From NCBI GenBank assembly GCA_964538275.1, contig CAZIFW010000009.1, positions 1 to 64,000 of the forward strand: a DNA stretch of 64,000 bases. Direction: 5' to 3'. The stretch comes from CANIGN01 sp964538275. Lineage in GTDB: Bacteria; Bdellovibrionota; UBA2428. Below the pieces are notes generated by a model, which did no database searches, was not told where the DNA came from, and worked only from the letters and a program-made list of their open reading frames with translations. The position numbers and the translations under genes are program-made. Below, in pieces: positions 17,776 through 27,031 of this stretch. Position 1 is the first letter of the stretch. Each line of letters opens with the position of its first letter.

Positions 17776-18683
17776 TTTGTAGCTAACGTTAAATCCAATA
17801 AAAGAGCTGCGGGATCATCGGTAATAATTCCATCAACGCCCAGGTTAATAAAATGTCTCCAATCTTTTTTCTTATTGATCGTCCATACCAAAACTTTTTT
17901 ATTGAGTGCATGAACGGCTTGCACCAAGTCCTCGTCACACGCCCAGCCACTTGGTGATAGGTAATCAGCCTGTGTTTCTTCGAATATTCTTTGAACTTTT
18001 TGTGAAGTTGATCCCCAGCCATTTAACCTAGATATCAGTGCCGAAGTTTTAAGGAGCGGCCACTTCTGTTTTGCATATACGATGGATCTAAAATCAAATG
18101 ATTGCAATATAACTCTTCTTGGATCAAAACCTTCTGAGACAATCACCTCTTCTACTAAATCTACAAAAACTGCAGGGCTAACAGACGCACTTGGGCGCTC
18201 GGGATCAAGTTTAGTTTCCATATTTAATTTTACAAATTTAGACTGTGGCAAAGGGTGAAATTTTAAAAATCTAAGCAACTCTCTTAGCGTTGGAATCTGT
18301 GCTCCCGGAAAGAGTATTTGTTGTGGAAAATCTGAATTTCGAATTGAGCCACAATCATAAGTTTTGATTTGATCGAGGGTCAAAGAATTCACTAGAGGGT
18401 TTCTTAATCGAGCTAATTCTCTATCTCTAGATTTACACAAATCTGTGTTTACAGATAAATCATGATTCAACACAACATGGTTGTCTTTTGTTACTCCCAT
18501 GTCTAACTCAAGTGCCGTAACTCCTACCTCTAAGGCGTGCTGAAAAGCTGCTAAAGTATTTTCGGGCCGAAGAGCTCTTGCTCCCCTATGTCCATGCACT
18601 TCTAGTGTTTGTTGAAGATCTAGCGAACTTGCACTTATGAAGCCTATAAAAAAAGCATTTATTAGAACTCCAAAAACTCTCAT
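17772..18683 (-). CDS. Exported glycerophosphodiester phosphodiesterase
   Basis: 303-residue GDPD family enzyme that cleaves glycerophosphodiesters to glycerol-3-phosphate and an alcohol. A short signal peptide (residues 1-20) suggests a periplasmic location. The active-site set is visible: His32-Arg33 in HGHRGARALRPENT, Glu41, the ELD pair Glu59/Asp61, and His74 in LNHDLSV. The C-terminal VDGIITDDPAALL is the family ending. It is similar to GlpQ/UgpQ-type enzymes; substrate preference cannot be read. It overlaps rarA tail to tail. No downstream partner on its strand. Confidence 0.92.
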   Translation of the reverse strand: MRVFGVLINAFFIGFISASSLDLQQTLEVHGHRGARALRPENTLAAFQHALEVGVTALELDMGVTKDNHVVLNHDLSVNTDLCKSRDRELARLRNPLVNSLTLDQIKTYDCGSIRNSDFPQQILFPGAQIPTLRELLRFLKFHPLPQSKFVKLNMETKLDPERPSASVSPAVFVDLVEEVIVSEGFDPRRVILQSFDFRSIVYAKQKWPLLKTSALISRLNGWGSTSQKVQRIFEETQADYLSPSGWACDEDLVQAVHALNKKVLVWTINKKKDWRHFINLGVDGIITDDPAALLLDLTLATN

Positions 18684-18725
18684 AAGAAATTTTTAACATG
18701 GAACTGTTAAAAACTTTTCAAAGGG

Positions 18726-19415
18726 TTACTGCTGAACAGATATTATTTTTATTGATCTTAAATCAAAGGCAATTACTTTTGTTGAGCAACTTGCGAACAT
18801 GAATTCACAAGCAGGTGCTTCCACACGCACTCCAAAAATACGAACTTTAAGTTTTACGTCTTTATTAGAGGAGCGATAACCCTCTAATTGAGATTTTGAA
18901 CTAAAGTCTAATTGAGCATTACGAATATAATAAGAAGTAGGATCTGCTTCAGATTTAAAAATGAATGCTGGTGCATCTGCTACATTACTTGATTTTAGAG
19001 TTAGAGTTCCTGCCACAAGTGTCACAGACTTATCATCGCCCGATCCTGAACTTTGTTTTTTACATTTGTTTTGAACACATGCCACCGCTGGAGGTGAACG
19101 AAACTCACAAGTTCCTATAGTTCCTGAAATCTCTTTTTTCCGAGCTTCGTTATAACTATAGAGCACCTCAGAAATTTGCTGGGCCGAATCCCACTTAGAA
19201 AAAACAATGTAATCTTCTGGTCCACCACAAGCTCGCGCACCCATGCCCGCAGTCAAACAATCACTCGTGCGCGAACAAGATCCAGTAGCCAAGGAGTTAA
19301 GATCTTCAAGAAGTGATTGGCTAGAACCACCACTTCCATCACTGCCACTAGCTTTGTTATCTACAGGCTGGCAGGCTGCTAATCCGAATAAAAATAAGAG
19401 CAGATAAGATCTCAT
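18726..19415 (-). CDS. Lipoprotein with Cys-rich domain, unknown function
   Basis: 229-residue lipoprotein: the signal sequence ends FGLAAC, with Cys15 as the lipidation site, followed by a Ser/Gly linker. Residues 45-125 carry a Cys pattern (CSRTSDC, RACGGPEDY, TCEFRSPPAVACVQNKC) that looks like a small disulfide-bonded module, seen in lipoproteins of predatory and myxobacterial-type genomes as far as I recall, but I cannot name it. The C-terminal half is beta-rich and ends with paired Cys (APACEFMFASC). A TAATAT at 19422-19427 sits where a -10 for a leaderless mRNA would be. Confidence 0.75.
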   Translation of the reverse strand: MRSYLLLFLFGLAACQPVDNKASGSDGSGGSSQSLLEDLNSLATGSCSRTSDCLTAGMGARACGGPEDYIVFSKWDSAQQISEVLYSYNEARKKEISGTIGTCEFRSPPAVACVQNKCKKQSSGSGDDKSVTLVAGTLTLKSSNVADAPAFIFKSEADPTSYYIRNAQLDFSSKSQLEGYRSSNKDVKLKVRIFGVRVEAPACEFMFASCSTKVIAFDLRSIKIISVQQ

Positions 19416-19524
19416 AGTTCTATATTAAGAGAAAAAACCGCTATATTTCGGGTAGATAGCCACTAAAACACCCCAGAAAACGTCTGCACATAGGACAGCT
19501 GTTTAAGAGCTCTACAATATGAAT

Positions 19525-20901
19525 CTAACCCATTAACCACTTAGCGGCGCTCATGCGTTTTTCATAGGGCCGATAGCGCACATTGGGGTCAATGAGAGTG
19601 CTGCGATGGAGCACGCTCTTATAATGCGTGAACACATCAAAGCTAGCCTTACCATGGTATGCGCCCATGCCGCTGTTACCTCTTCCACCAAAGGGAAGAT
19701 CGGGACAAGTAAGGTGCATCAACGTATCGTTCACGCACACGCCACCTGCAGGAATTTCTTCTAGAACTTTCTTTTCGAATTCAGAATCTTCAGTAAACAC
19801 ATACAAAGCTAAAGGATTGCAACGCTCTTGAATGATTTTCTTTACAGTTTCAAAACTTGAGTAAACCAAGACAGGCAAAATCGGGCCAAAAATTTCTTCG
19901 CGCATAATAGCTGAATCAAGTTCCACATCTTTTAAAACGGTCGGAGCGATATATCTTTCTTCGCGTTTAAAATCTCCGCCACAAACTAATTTTCCGTCAG
20001 ACATGTAAGTTAGAAGGCGTTCAAAATGCTTGTCATTTACAATGCGAGCATAGTCTTGAGACAAAGAAGGTTCGTCGCCGAGATCTTCTTTGATTCTATT
20101 TTTTAATTTTTCTAAAAACTTGCTGTGTACACTTTCATGAACCAACACATAATCCGGAGCCACACACGTTTGACCCGCATTAAAAAACTTACCCCAGACG
20201 ATGCGTTTTACTGCCACATCAAGAGAAGCTTTTGAATCTACAATACAAGGGCTTTTGCCACCTAACTCTAATGTAACAGGTGTGAGGTGCTCAGCAGCTG
20301 CCATCATTACTTTTTTACCTACACTTGTAGAGCCGGTAAAAAAGATATGATCAAAACGTTCTTTTAAAAGTGCTTCAGCCGCAAGATGCTCACCCTCGAT
20401 ACAAGCAAAAACTTCGGGATTAAAGTTTTCTTTAATTAGATCATGCAAAAGTTTTGAACATGCAGGAGCTAACTCAGAGGGCTTAAGTACCACACAATTA
20501 CCAGCAGCGAGTGCCCCTACAACAGGATTTAACGCCAAAGAAATAGGATAATTCCACGGACTCAAATTCAACACGACTCCCTTAGGTTCTGGGATAATTG
20601 TTGCTTTTCCTGGTTGAGCTAAGAGCGGAGTTGAAACCTTTTGAGCTTTTGTCCAAGAGTTGAGATGTTTCAGTGTGAATTTAATTTCTTCAACGACAGA
20701 GCCCGTTTCAGAAGCAAGCGATTCCATTTCGGGTTTATTTAAATCTGAGCGAAGTGCTGAAAAAAAAAGATCCTGATTTTTGCGCACCATCGTGAGCAAA
20801 TTTTGTAGCTGCTCTTTTCGAAAAGCTACGTCGTATGTTTTGTGCGTTTTAAAAAACTTTCTTTGTTTAAGAACAGTTTCTTTAATCAACGATTGGCTCA
20901 T
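19525..20901 (-). CDS. Aldehyde dehydrogenase, class 3-like
   Basis: 458-residue NAD(P)-dependent aldehyde dehydrogenase of the ALDH3/coniferyl aldehyde type. Catalytic Glu212 lies in LELGGKSP, and catalytic Cys246 in FNAGQTCVAPD. The Rossmann GSTSVGKKVM and the PWNYPISLALNP motif are present, as is PFGGRGNSGMGAYHGK near the C-terminus. The absence of a long N-terminal extension and the PWNYP motif support class 3 over classes 1/2. These enzymes detoxify medium- and long-chain aldehydes. It stands alone between the lipoprotein gene and gatB. Confidence 0.93.
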   Translation of the reverse strand: MSQSLIKETVLKQRKFFKTHKTYDVAFRKEQLQNLLTMVRKNQDLFFSALRSDLNKPEMESLASETGSVVEEIKFTLKHLNSWTKAQKVSTPLLAQPGKATIIPEPKGVVLNLSPWNYPISLALNPVVGALAAGNCVVLKPSELAPACSKLLHDLIKENFNPEVFACIEGEHLAAEALLKERFDHIFFTGSTSVGKKVMMAAAEHLTPVTLELGGKSPCIVDSKASLDVAVKRIVWGKFFNAGQTCVAPDYVLVHESVHSKFLEKLKNRIKEDLGDEPSLSQDYARIVNDKHFERLLTYMSDGKLVCGGDFKREERYIAPTVLKDVELDSAIMREEIFGPILPVLVYSSFETVKKIIQERCNPLALYVFTEDSEFEKKVLEEIPAGGVCVNDTLMHLTCPDLPFGGRGNSGMGAYHGKASFDVFTHYKSVLHRSTLIDPNVRYRPYEKRMSAAKWLMG

Positions 20902-20971
20902 AGCTTTGGTTTTAGATCAGAATCGCAATAGGTACCAGACTACGCATCCGGCACCGCATTGCTCTTGCGAA

Positions 20972-22402
20972 CTAGCCTTTTAAAGCAGCCTTGAGCTTTT
21001 CGCCCACAACCCCGGGGTTAGCCTTACCCTTAGAAAGCTTCATTACTTGGCCCACCAAGAATGCAAAAACTTTATCTTTACCGGATTGATACTCAGCAAC
21101 CACACTTGGGTTTTCTTGCACGACTTGTTGAATCCAAGCTTGAATAGCGCCTTCGTCTAAGACTTGAACAAGGCCCTTTTCTTTTACAATCACTGAGGGA
21201 TCTTTTTTAGATTCAAACATTTCTGCAAAAACTGTTTTTGCGATTTTTCCAGAAATTGTGCCCTTTTCAATGAGCGATATAAGCTCTGCCAATTGCGCAG
21301 GAGCAATCGGACTTTGAGTGATTGAGAGACCATCAACAGCTTTGATTTCTGCTAAAAGTTCAGAAAGTACCCAGTTCGAGGCAGCCTTAGGAGTCGCCCC
21401 TGCTTTTACCGCTTCTTCAAAGTAAGCTGCAATTTCTTTAGTCGCTGTTAATTGCTCGGCATCGTATTCAGTAATGGCATATTCTTTTTCAAAACGTTGT
21501 CTCTTAGCATCTGGAAGTTCAGGCATTTTAGATTTTACTTCTTGAATATATTCTTCAGAAATAATGAGAGGAGGTAGATCGGGTTCGGGGAAATATCTAT
21601 AGTCATGAGCCTCTTCTTTTGTTCTTTGACTAAAAGTTTTACTTGCAGCCGAATCCCATCCGCGCGTTTCTTGAATAACCGTTCCGCCCGAAGAAATAGT
21701 TGCAATTTGCCTTGCGGTTTCAAACTCTATCGCCTTTTCAATAAAACGAAAGCTGTTTAAGTTTTTAAGCTCCGTGCGAGTGCCAAATTCTTTTTGACCC
21801 ACAGGCCTCACGCTTAAGTTAACATCACAACGAAAATTACCTTCTTCCATGTTGCCATCGCAAATGCCGGCAAAAACTAAAATGGCGTGAATTTTTTTCA
21901 AATATGCCACGGCTTCTGCTGCACTTCTGATATCTGGCTCAGAGACAATTTCTACTAGGGGCGTACCCGAACGATTTAAGTTTACTAAACTTGTAGAAGC
22001 CAAGTGCATCGACTTCCCCGCATCTTCTTCCATATGAATACGTTGAATACCAATAAACTTTTTATTGCCTTCAACGTTGATCTCAATTTTTCCAGGGCCA
22101 CACACGGGTTCGTCAAACTGAGAAATTTGATAGCCCTTTGGCAAGTCAGGGTAAAAATAGTTCTTGCGAGAGAACACAGACTTTTCATTAACCTTGCAGT
22201 TCAGTGCCAATCCAGCTCGCACCGCCAAGTGAACAGCTTCTTTGTTGAGCACAGGCAGTGCTCCAGGCAATCCACCGGAAACAGGGCCCACTTGTGAGTT
22301 TTCTTTGTCGCCAAATTTTACGGGAACAAAACAAAATGCTTTTGTTTGAGTTTGTAATTGCGCGTGAATTTCTAATCCAATCACCGTTTCAAAGCTGTTC
22401 AT
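20972..22402 (-). CDS. gatB: Asp/Glu-tRNA(Asn/Gln) amidotransferase subunit B
   Basis: tRNA-binding and kinase subunit of GatCAB, which phosphorylates and then amidates Glu-tRNA(Gln) or Asp-tRNA(Asn). The start (FETVIGLEIHAQLQT) is the family signature, followed by PGALPVLN, YFYPDLPKGYQISQ and the conserved RCDVNLSVRP block. The C-terminal helical and YqeY-like tail is complete (476 residues). It overlaps gatA by 4 bases and is the last gene in gatCAB. Presence of GatCAB suggests the organism makes Gln-tRNA or Asn-tRNA by the indirect route. Confidence 0.97.
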   Translation of the reverse strand: MNSFETVIGLEIHAQLQTQTKAFCFVPVKFGDKENSQVGPVSGGLPGALPVLNKEAVHLAVRAGLALNCKVNEKSVFSRKNYFYPDLPKGYQISQFDEPVCGPGKIEINVEGNKKFIGIQRIHMEEDAGKSMHLASTSLVNLNRSGTPLVEIVSEPDIRSAAEAVAYLKKIHAILVFAGICDGNMEEGNFRCDVNLSVRPVGQKEFGTRTELKNLNSFRFIEKAIEFETARQIATISSGGTVIQETRGWDSAASKTFSQRTKEEAHDYRYFPEPDLPPLIISEEYIQEVKSKMPELPDAKRQRFEKEYAITEYDAEQLTATKEIAAYFEEAVKAGATPKAASNWVLSELLAEIKAVDGLSITQSPIAPAQLAELISLIEKGTISGKIAKTVFAEMFESKKDPSVIVKEKGLVQVLDEGAIQAWIQQVVQENPSVVAEYQSGKDKVFAFLVGQVMKLSKGKANPGVVGEKLKAALKG

Positions 22403-23883
22403 ACGAGCGCTCCTTTAACAGTTTCAGGTTTCAACGTTTGAAAAGCGTGAGCGCATCCAAGTAGCACATCGTCTCTCCACCACGGACCCAAGAGCTGTAA
22501 GCCGACAGGAAGTTTGTTGGAATATCCCACATTCAAAGAAAGACCGGGAATTCCAGCAAGGTTTGTAGAAAGCGTGTACACATCAGACAAATACATCTGA
22601 ATAGGATTTTCAGATTTTGCACCAAACTTAAACGCAGTTGTTGGAGATGTTGGCCCCGCTATAACATCACATTTTTCAAAAGCTCTTTTAAAATCATCTC
22701 TTAAAAGTGTGCGAAGTTGAGAAGCCTTGCGATAATAAGCATCGTAGTAGCCACTAGAGAGTGCAAAAGTTCCAAGAAGTATTCTCAATCGAACTTCCTC
22801 TCCAAACCCCTCACGTCTATTTAGAGCATACAACTCTTCAAGGTTTTGAGTTTTCTTAGCGGTGCGATGTCCGTAGTGAATACCATCATAGCGAGCCAAA
22901 TTTGAAGAACACTCACTCGTGCAAATAATATAATAAGTCGCAAGCGAGTATTGAGTATGAGGCAGTTCAATATCTACAAGTGTTGCGCCTTCGCTTTTAA
23001 AAAGCTCCAGTGCATCTTTTACAACTTTTTCCACTCCCGCATCTAAACCCTCTCCAAAAAATTCTTTGGGTATTCCAATGCGCAATCCTTTTATTTTATT
23101 TTCACTTACAAACTTTTCTGCAAGTTGTAAGAAGGCGGGAACCTTAGCTTGTGCTGATGTAGCATCATGCACATCATAGCCAGAAATACTTTCCAGTACT
23201 GCAGCTGTACTTAAGGCATCTGAACACATGGGCCCAATTTGATCTAAGCTACTTGCAAAAGCTATTGCACCATAGCGACTTACTCGACCATAGGTAGGTT
23301 TAATACCCGTAATTCCACACAAAGACGCGGGTTGACGAATAGACCCACCCGTATCTGTACCTAGCGACAGAGGAGCCATACGTGCCGCTACTGCTGCGCC
23401 CGAACCACCGCTTGATCCACCAGGAACACAACTTAAGTCCCATGGATTTTTTACAGACTTAAAGTAACTTGTTTCATTCGAAGAACCCATCGCAAATTCA
23501 TCGAGGTTGGTTTTACCCAGAATAGGGGCACCACTGCTTTTGAGTCGTATAACCACAGTGGCATCATAGGGGGCAGTAAACGATTCCAACATTTTAGAAG
23601 CTGCCGTGCATTTGTAATCTTTTACAAGAATCAAATCCTTAACGGCAATTGGCATGCCTAAAACGCCCCCCTTTTCGCCTTGAGCAATTCTTTTATCTGC
23701 ATCCTTTGCTTGACTGAGTGCAAGTTCATCCGTGAAAGAAATATAAGCGTTCACTTCTGAATTGAGATTTTTAGAACGATTTAAAAAAGTTTCGGTCACT
23801 TCTAAAGAAGATACTTTTTTTGTATCGAGGGCTGCACGCAACTCCTTAAAAGTAAGCTGAGGAATTTCTTTTTCTAAACTCAT
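22399..23883 (-). CDS. gatA: Asp/Glu-tRNA(Asn/Gln) amidotransferase subunit A
   Basis: Amidase-signature subunit that releases ammonia from glutamine for GatB. The Ser-cis-Ser-Lys triad is present with canonical spacing: Lys82 (IAVKDLI), Ser157 (PGGSSGGSG) and Ser181 (TDTGGSIRQPA). ITGIKPTYGRVSRYG follows, as in all GatA proteins. 494 residues, slightly longer than S. aureus GatA. It overlaps gatC at its start and gatB at its end by 4 bases each, so the three subunits are coupled. Confidence 0.97.
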   Translation of the reverse strand: MSLEKEIPQLTFKELRAALDTKKVSSLEVTETFLNRSKNLNSEVNAYISFTDELALSQAKDADKRIAQGEKGGVLGMPIAVKDLILVKDYKCTAASKMLESFTAPYDATVVIRLKSSGAPILGKTNLDEFAMGSSNETSYFKSVKNPWDLSCVPGGSSGGSGAAVAARMAPLSLGTDTGGSIRQPASLCGITGIKPTYGRVSRYGAIAFASSLDQIGPMCSDALSTAAVLESISGYDVHDATSAQAKVPAFLQLAEKFVSENKIKGLRIGIPKEFFGEGLDAGVEKVVKDALELFKSEGATLVDIELPHTQYSLATYYIICTSECSSNLARYDGIHYGHRTAKKTQNLEELYALNRREGFGEEVRLRILLGTFALSSGYYDAYYRKASQLRTLLRDDFKRAFEKCDVIAGPTSPTTAFKFGAKSENPIQMYLSDVYTLSTNLAGIPGLSLNVGYSNKLPVGLQLLGPWWRDDVLLGCAHAFQTLKPETVKGALV

Positions 23884-24167
23884 GACTCCATCTCCCCCAC
23901 TACTTTAGGAATACGGAAACAGTTATCAAAAGAATCCGGAGCATTTTGCATGAGAGCTTCAACAGGAAGTGGTGCTTCTGGAATATCTTCGCGCGGATTC
24001 ATTTCGGGACTCGCGTGGAAGAAAGGCTCTACACCTTGTGTATTGACCTGATTGAGTTGATTAAAAGCCTCCAAAACTTGATTTACTTTACGTTCAATTT
24101 TTTGGTGGTCGCCTTCTTCAAGAGCGATCCTTGCTAATCGTGCTAAAACATCAACATTTACGGTCAT
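23880..24167 (-). CDS. gatC: Asp/Glu-tRNA(Asn/Gln) amidotransferase subunit C
   Basis: Small belt-like subunit (95 residues) that holds GatA and GatB together. VLARLARIALEE at the N-terminus and NREDIPEAPLP-like C-terminal segment (NPREDIPEAPLP) ending in RIPKVVGE are the family features. First gene of gatCAB; it is divergent from the thioredoxin/TPR gene with an 83-base shared promoter region. No clear Shine-Dalgarno sequence precedes the ATG. Confidence 0.95.
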   Translation of the reverse strand: MTVNVDVLARLARIALEEGDHQKIERKVNQVLEAFNQLNQVNTQGVEPFFHASPEMNPREDIPEAPLPVEALMQNAPDSFDNCFRIPKVVGEMES

Positions 24168-24213
24168 ATGGAGTTTTTAGCGCGCCATACCCTAGCTAGC
24201 AAACAAACAATCA

Positions 24214-24242
24214 TTGTGAGTCTTTGCCACCTAGGCCATAAT
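24214..24242 (+). promoter_or_regulatory. Putative promoter giving a leaderless or 2-base leader mRNA
   Basis: TTGTGA (24214-24219, four of six to TTGACA), 17-base spacer, CATAAT (24237-24242, five of six to TATAAT). Transcription would start near 24249, two bases before the ATG at 24251, which has no Shine-Dalgarno sequence. This is the best-formed example of this arrangement in the window. Confidence 0.5.
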
Positions 24243-24250
24243 TCTGGGCC

Positions 24251-25873
24251 ATGAGCCTATTAAAATCGCTTAGTATTTCCATAGCTTGTGCCTTCCCAGC
24301 ACTTTCCTATGCAAGCCCCCAAAAATTACCCCATATTGAGGGATTTAATAATGAACTCAAAGTTGGAGCTACACTTGTTTTCAAAGCTGAAAGTGGACAT
24401 CACTTCAATCAGGATTCCCCCCTTGGATGTGGCAACGAGGCTCCCATAAAGATTCAAAACAATACTCTCAGCTGCACCTATAAAGAAGCCGGAGAGTTTA
24501 GAGCGTTTCTTGCAGTTTGCGACGATGCAAAAAAATATTGTAAAATCTTTAGACCTACTATTTTGGTTGGCAAAGCTTCTCCCAAAAAAGCTCAAAAAGG
24601 AATTGCAAAAAAACAAACAACCCACCATGGCTTTAAACTAGGCAATCCTGAAGCAACACTTGAAGCCAACTTTAAAAGTAAAACTGCGAAGCCTATTTTA
24701 TTAGATTTTTTTGCTCTCTGGTGTCCTCCCTGCAATGACCTCGATGAACTTATTTTTCCCACTGCCTTATTTGTAAATGAAACAAAAAACATCGAGAAAA
24801 TTAAAATAAATGTGGACGAAGAGGAATCATGGGCGCTTAAGGAAAAGTTTAAAATTGTGGGATATCCCACCCTTGTTTACTTAAATCCGCGTGGCGAAGA
24901 AGTAGGTCGCTTTTGGGGCACTCAATCTCCAGAGTTCTTAGTGAGCTGGATTCAAAAAATGAAAAGACTTGAAGCGATGCCAATCTCATGGGCAGCACAG
25001 CAAAGTGACCCTGAAAATGTACAGAGAGTTGTTGAATGGAATTACGACTTAGGAAACTATGCCCAAGTTAAAACTCTTACAGGTGCACGCAAAGAAGAAT
25101 GGGCACAAAAATTTTATCTTAGAGCAGAAGAAAGCTTAGCGAGCGAGGCAAAAGACAACAAAGCCAGAATTAAACACCTCAGCGCTTTGATTAAAAAATT
25201 CCCTGCTGATATTCGTCTTGGCTACTGGGTTCTTGATCTAGCAAAACTTGATAAAAAGCTCGCCACAAAGTCACTCAATACTGCGATAGAAAATACAAAT
25301 TCATGGATGAATCGAAGCGAAGAAGCCATTAAAGAAAATTACTCCTTACAAGACCTAGTGCTTTTAAAAACTGATTTATTTGAAAGCTTCGAGAAAAAAG
25401 AAGAACTCAAAAAAGCTCAATCCGAAGCCATTGCTTTTTTTGAGAAGGAATTAGCTGGCGGCAAAAAGATTTCTCGAGGCCGCAGTCACATCCTTGCTTA
25501 TTTCTACAGAGAAACTGGACGCCTGGAGGATGCCAAAAAGATTTACGAAGCTATTGTAAATGAAAACCCCAAAGAATTTACTTTTTATTTTCGTTATGCC
25601 CGAGTCTTAAACGATCTCAAAGAATACACCGCAGCGCTTACTTGGCTTGAAAAAGGTGCTCCCTACATGACAGAAGGCAACTCTCGTTTTCAGTACTCTT
25701 GGCTTAAAGGAAAAATTTTAAATGCGCTTGGCAAAAAAGCTGAAGCCCTGCAAATTGTTGACGGCACTCTTGCTATAGCCAAAGCTCCCAATTGGGAAAA
25801 AGACTCTGCCAATCGTTGGATAAAGGATCTAGGAACACTTAAAAGTGAAATTATCAGCGAAAAGACCCCATAA
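24251..25873 (+). CDS. Exported thioredoxin-domain protein with DsbD-N-like and TPR regions
   Basis: 540-residue periplasmic protein. A signal peptide (residues 1-22, ending SYAS) is followed by a beta-rich domain (about 30-107) with Cys90 and Cys97 in LAVCDDAKKYCKIF, which recalls the Cys pair of the DsbD N-terminal domain, although the spacing is one residue longer. A thioredoxin domain follows, with Cys158-Pro-Pro-Cys161 in FFALWCPPCND and the cis-Pro in VGYPTLVYL. The C-terminal 280 residues are helical tetratricopeptide-like repeats (RETGRLEDAKKIYEAIV, RYARVLNDLKEYTAAL). It could take electrons from a DsbD-type membrane partner or act as a chaperone-linked reductase; that is inference. 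Monocistronic and divergent from gatC. Confidence 0.82.
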   Translation: MSLLKSLSISIACAFPALSYASPQKLPHIEGFNNELKVGATLVFKAESGHHFNQDSPLGCGNEAPIKIQNNTLSCTYKEAGEFRAFLAVCDDAKKYCKIFRPTILVGKASPKKAQKGIAKKQTTHHGFKLGNPEATLEANFKSKTAKPILLDFFALWCPPCNDLDELIFPTALFVNETKNIEKIKINVDEEESWALKEKFKIVGYPTLVYLNPRGEEVGRFWGTQSPEFLVSWIQKMKRLEAMPISWAAQQSDPENVQRVVEWNYDLGNYAQVKTLTGARKEEWAQKFYLRAEESLASEAKDNKARIKHLSALIKKFPADIRLGYWVLDLAKLDKKLATKSLNTAIENTNSWMNRSEEAIKENYSLQDLVLLKTDLFESFEKKEELKKAQSEAIAFFEKELAGGKKISRGRSHILAYFYRETGRLEDAKKIYEAIVNENPKEFTFYFRYARVLNDLKEYTAALTWLEKGAPYMTEGNSRFQYSWLKGKILNALGKKAEALQIVDGTLAIAKAPNWEKDSANRWIKDLGTLKSEIISEKTP

Positions 25874-25966
25874 CTCCCTAGGCTTATTGGCTATAATCCT
25901 TTTAAGCATGAATTTTTTTTAATTTACAAAAAATTATTTATTCATTTCCAATCCATAAAATAACAC

Positions 25967-25972
25967 TAGAAT
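25967..25972 (+). promoter_or_regulatory. Putative -10 box just before the methyltransferase start
   Basis: TAGAAT (five of six to TATAAT) directly abuts the ATG at 25973. The predicted transcription start falls at 25979, exactly on a second in-frame ATG, which suggests that the true start is ATG 25979 on a leaderless message. The -35 position is weak. Confidence 0.4.
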
Positions 25973-27031
25973 ATGGGCATGGATTCGTTGAAGTTAAAAG
26001 ATCTCAAATTCCCACTTGAAGCTTCTGCGCGTACAGCGCTTTATTTTCTACCAGCAGCTTCTGCGAGTGTTTTTTTAGGCCGCTTTAAAGATCCTATTTT
26101 CAAAGAATACAAAAACAGCGTACCGCTTAGCAAACACTTTAAAGAGATTAAAAAACTTTACGAAAAAGATTCCGACAACGTAAAGCAAGGCTACTACTTA
26201 GCCCCTCAACATATACTTCCCAACCTTAAAGAATATGGACTTTTGAACATCAAAAATGCTCTAGATCTTTTTCGAGTAAAGGATCGTATGCAAAAAAAAG
26301 AAGTAAAAGTTTTTGAAAGTAAATTTTCGCCTGAAGACTTTCCCGCATACTTTAGACAAAACTTTCATTATCAAAGCGGTGGTTACTTGAGCTCTGAATC
26401 TGCAGAGTTATATGATCACCAAGTTGAACTTGTGTTCTCTGGTACGGCAGAGGCTATGCGCCGTCATGCTATAAAAGGAATTTCTCTTGCGCGTGGAATT
26501 CAACATTATCCTAGCGATGAGAAATTAAAAATTCTTGATGTGGGCTGTGGCACGGGTCATTTTACTGCTGAACTTAAAAGGCACTTTCCTATGAGTGAAG
26601 TGATTGGATTAGATCTTAGCCCTTGGTACTTGAACGAAGCTCAAAAGAAATTTCCAAACTCAGGCATTGATTGGAAATTCTGCAAAGCCGAAAAACTTTG
26701 CTACGAGGACAATTCCTTTGATGTTGTGACCTCTGTTTATCTTTTTCATGAACTTCCAGAAAATATACGTAAGCAAGCCGCTCAAGAAATGTTACGAGTA
26801 CTGAAGCCAGGTGGCACACTTATCCAAATGGATAGTCTACAAAAGGGCGATGTGCCTGATTTAGACCCTTCACTTGACGTATTTCCTCACCTTTACCACG
26901 AGCCCTATTACGAAAATTATGTCTCTCAAAAATCAGAAGAGCTTTTTGAAAAGCTTGGCTTGCAAGAAGTAGCTAGTGAAGATGCCTTTTACTCTAAAAT
27001 CATAAGAGGTACTAAAGGCCATGAATCCTGA
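25973..27031 (+). CDS. SAM-dependent class I methyltransferase
   Basis: 352-residue protein with a C-terminal Rossmann methyltransferase: motif I ILDVGCGTGHFT at about residue 188, then EVIGLDLSPWYLNEAQKK (motif II region), FCKAEKLCYEDNSFDVVTSVYLFHEL and MLRVLKPGGTLIQMDS. This block resembles the UbiE/Methyltransf_11 group. The first 180 residues are an unrecognised, mostly helical domain. Substrate unknown. The start is ambiguous: ATG 25973 or ATG 25979 (see the -10 box). It overlaps the downstream CPXCG gene by 11 bases, so the two are a unit. Confidence 0.87.
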   Translation: MGMDSLKLKDLKFPLEASARTALYFLPAASASVFLGRFKDPIFKEYKNSVPLSKHFKEIKKLYEKDSDNVKQGYYLAPQHILPNLKEYGLLNIKNALDLFRVKDRMQKKEVKVFESKFSPEDFPAYFRQNFHYQSGGYLSSESAELYDHQVELVFSGTAEAMRRHAIKGISLARGIQHYPSDEKLKILDVGCGTGHFTAELKRHFPMSEVIGLDLSPWYLNEAQKKFPNSGIDWKFCKAEKLCYEDNSFDVVTSVYLFHELPENIRKQAAQEMLRVLKPGGTLIQMDSLQKGDVPDLDPSLDVFPHLYHEPYYENYVSQKSEELFEKLGLQEVASEDAFYSKIIRGTKGHES

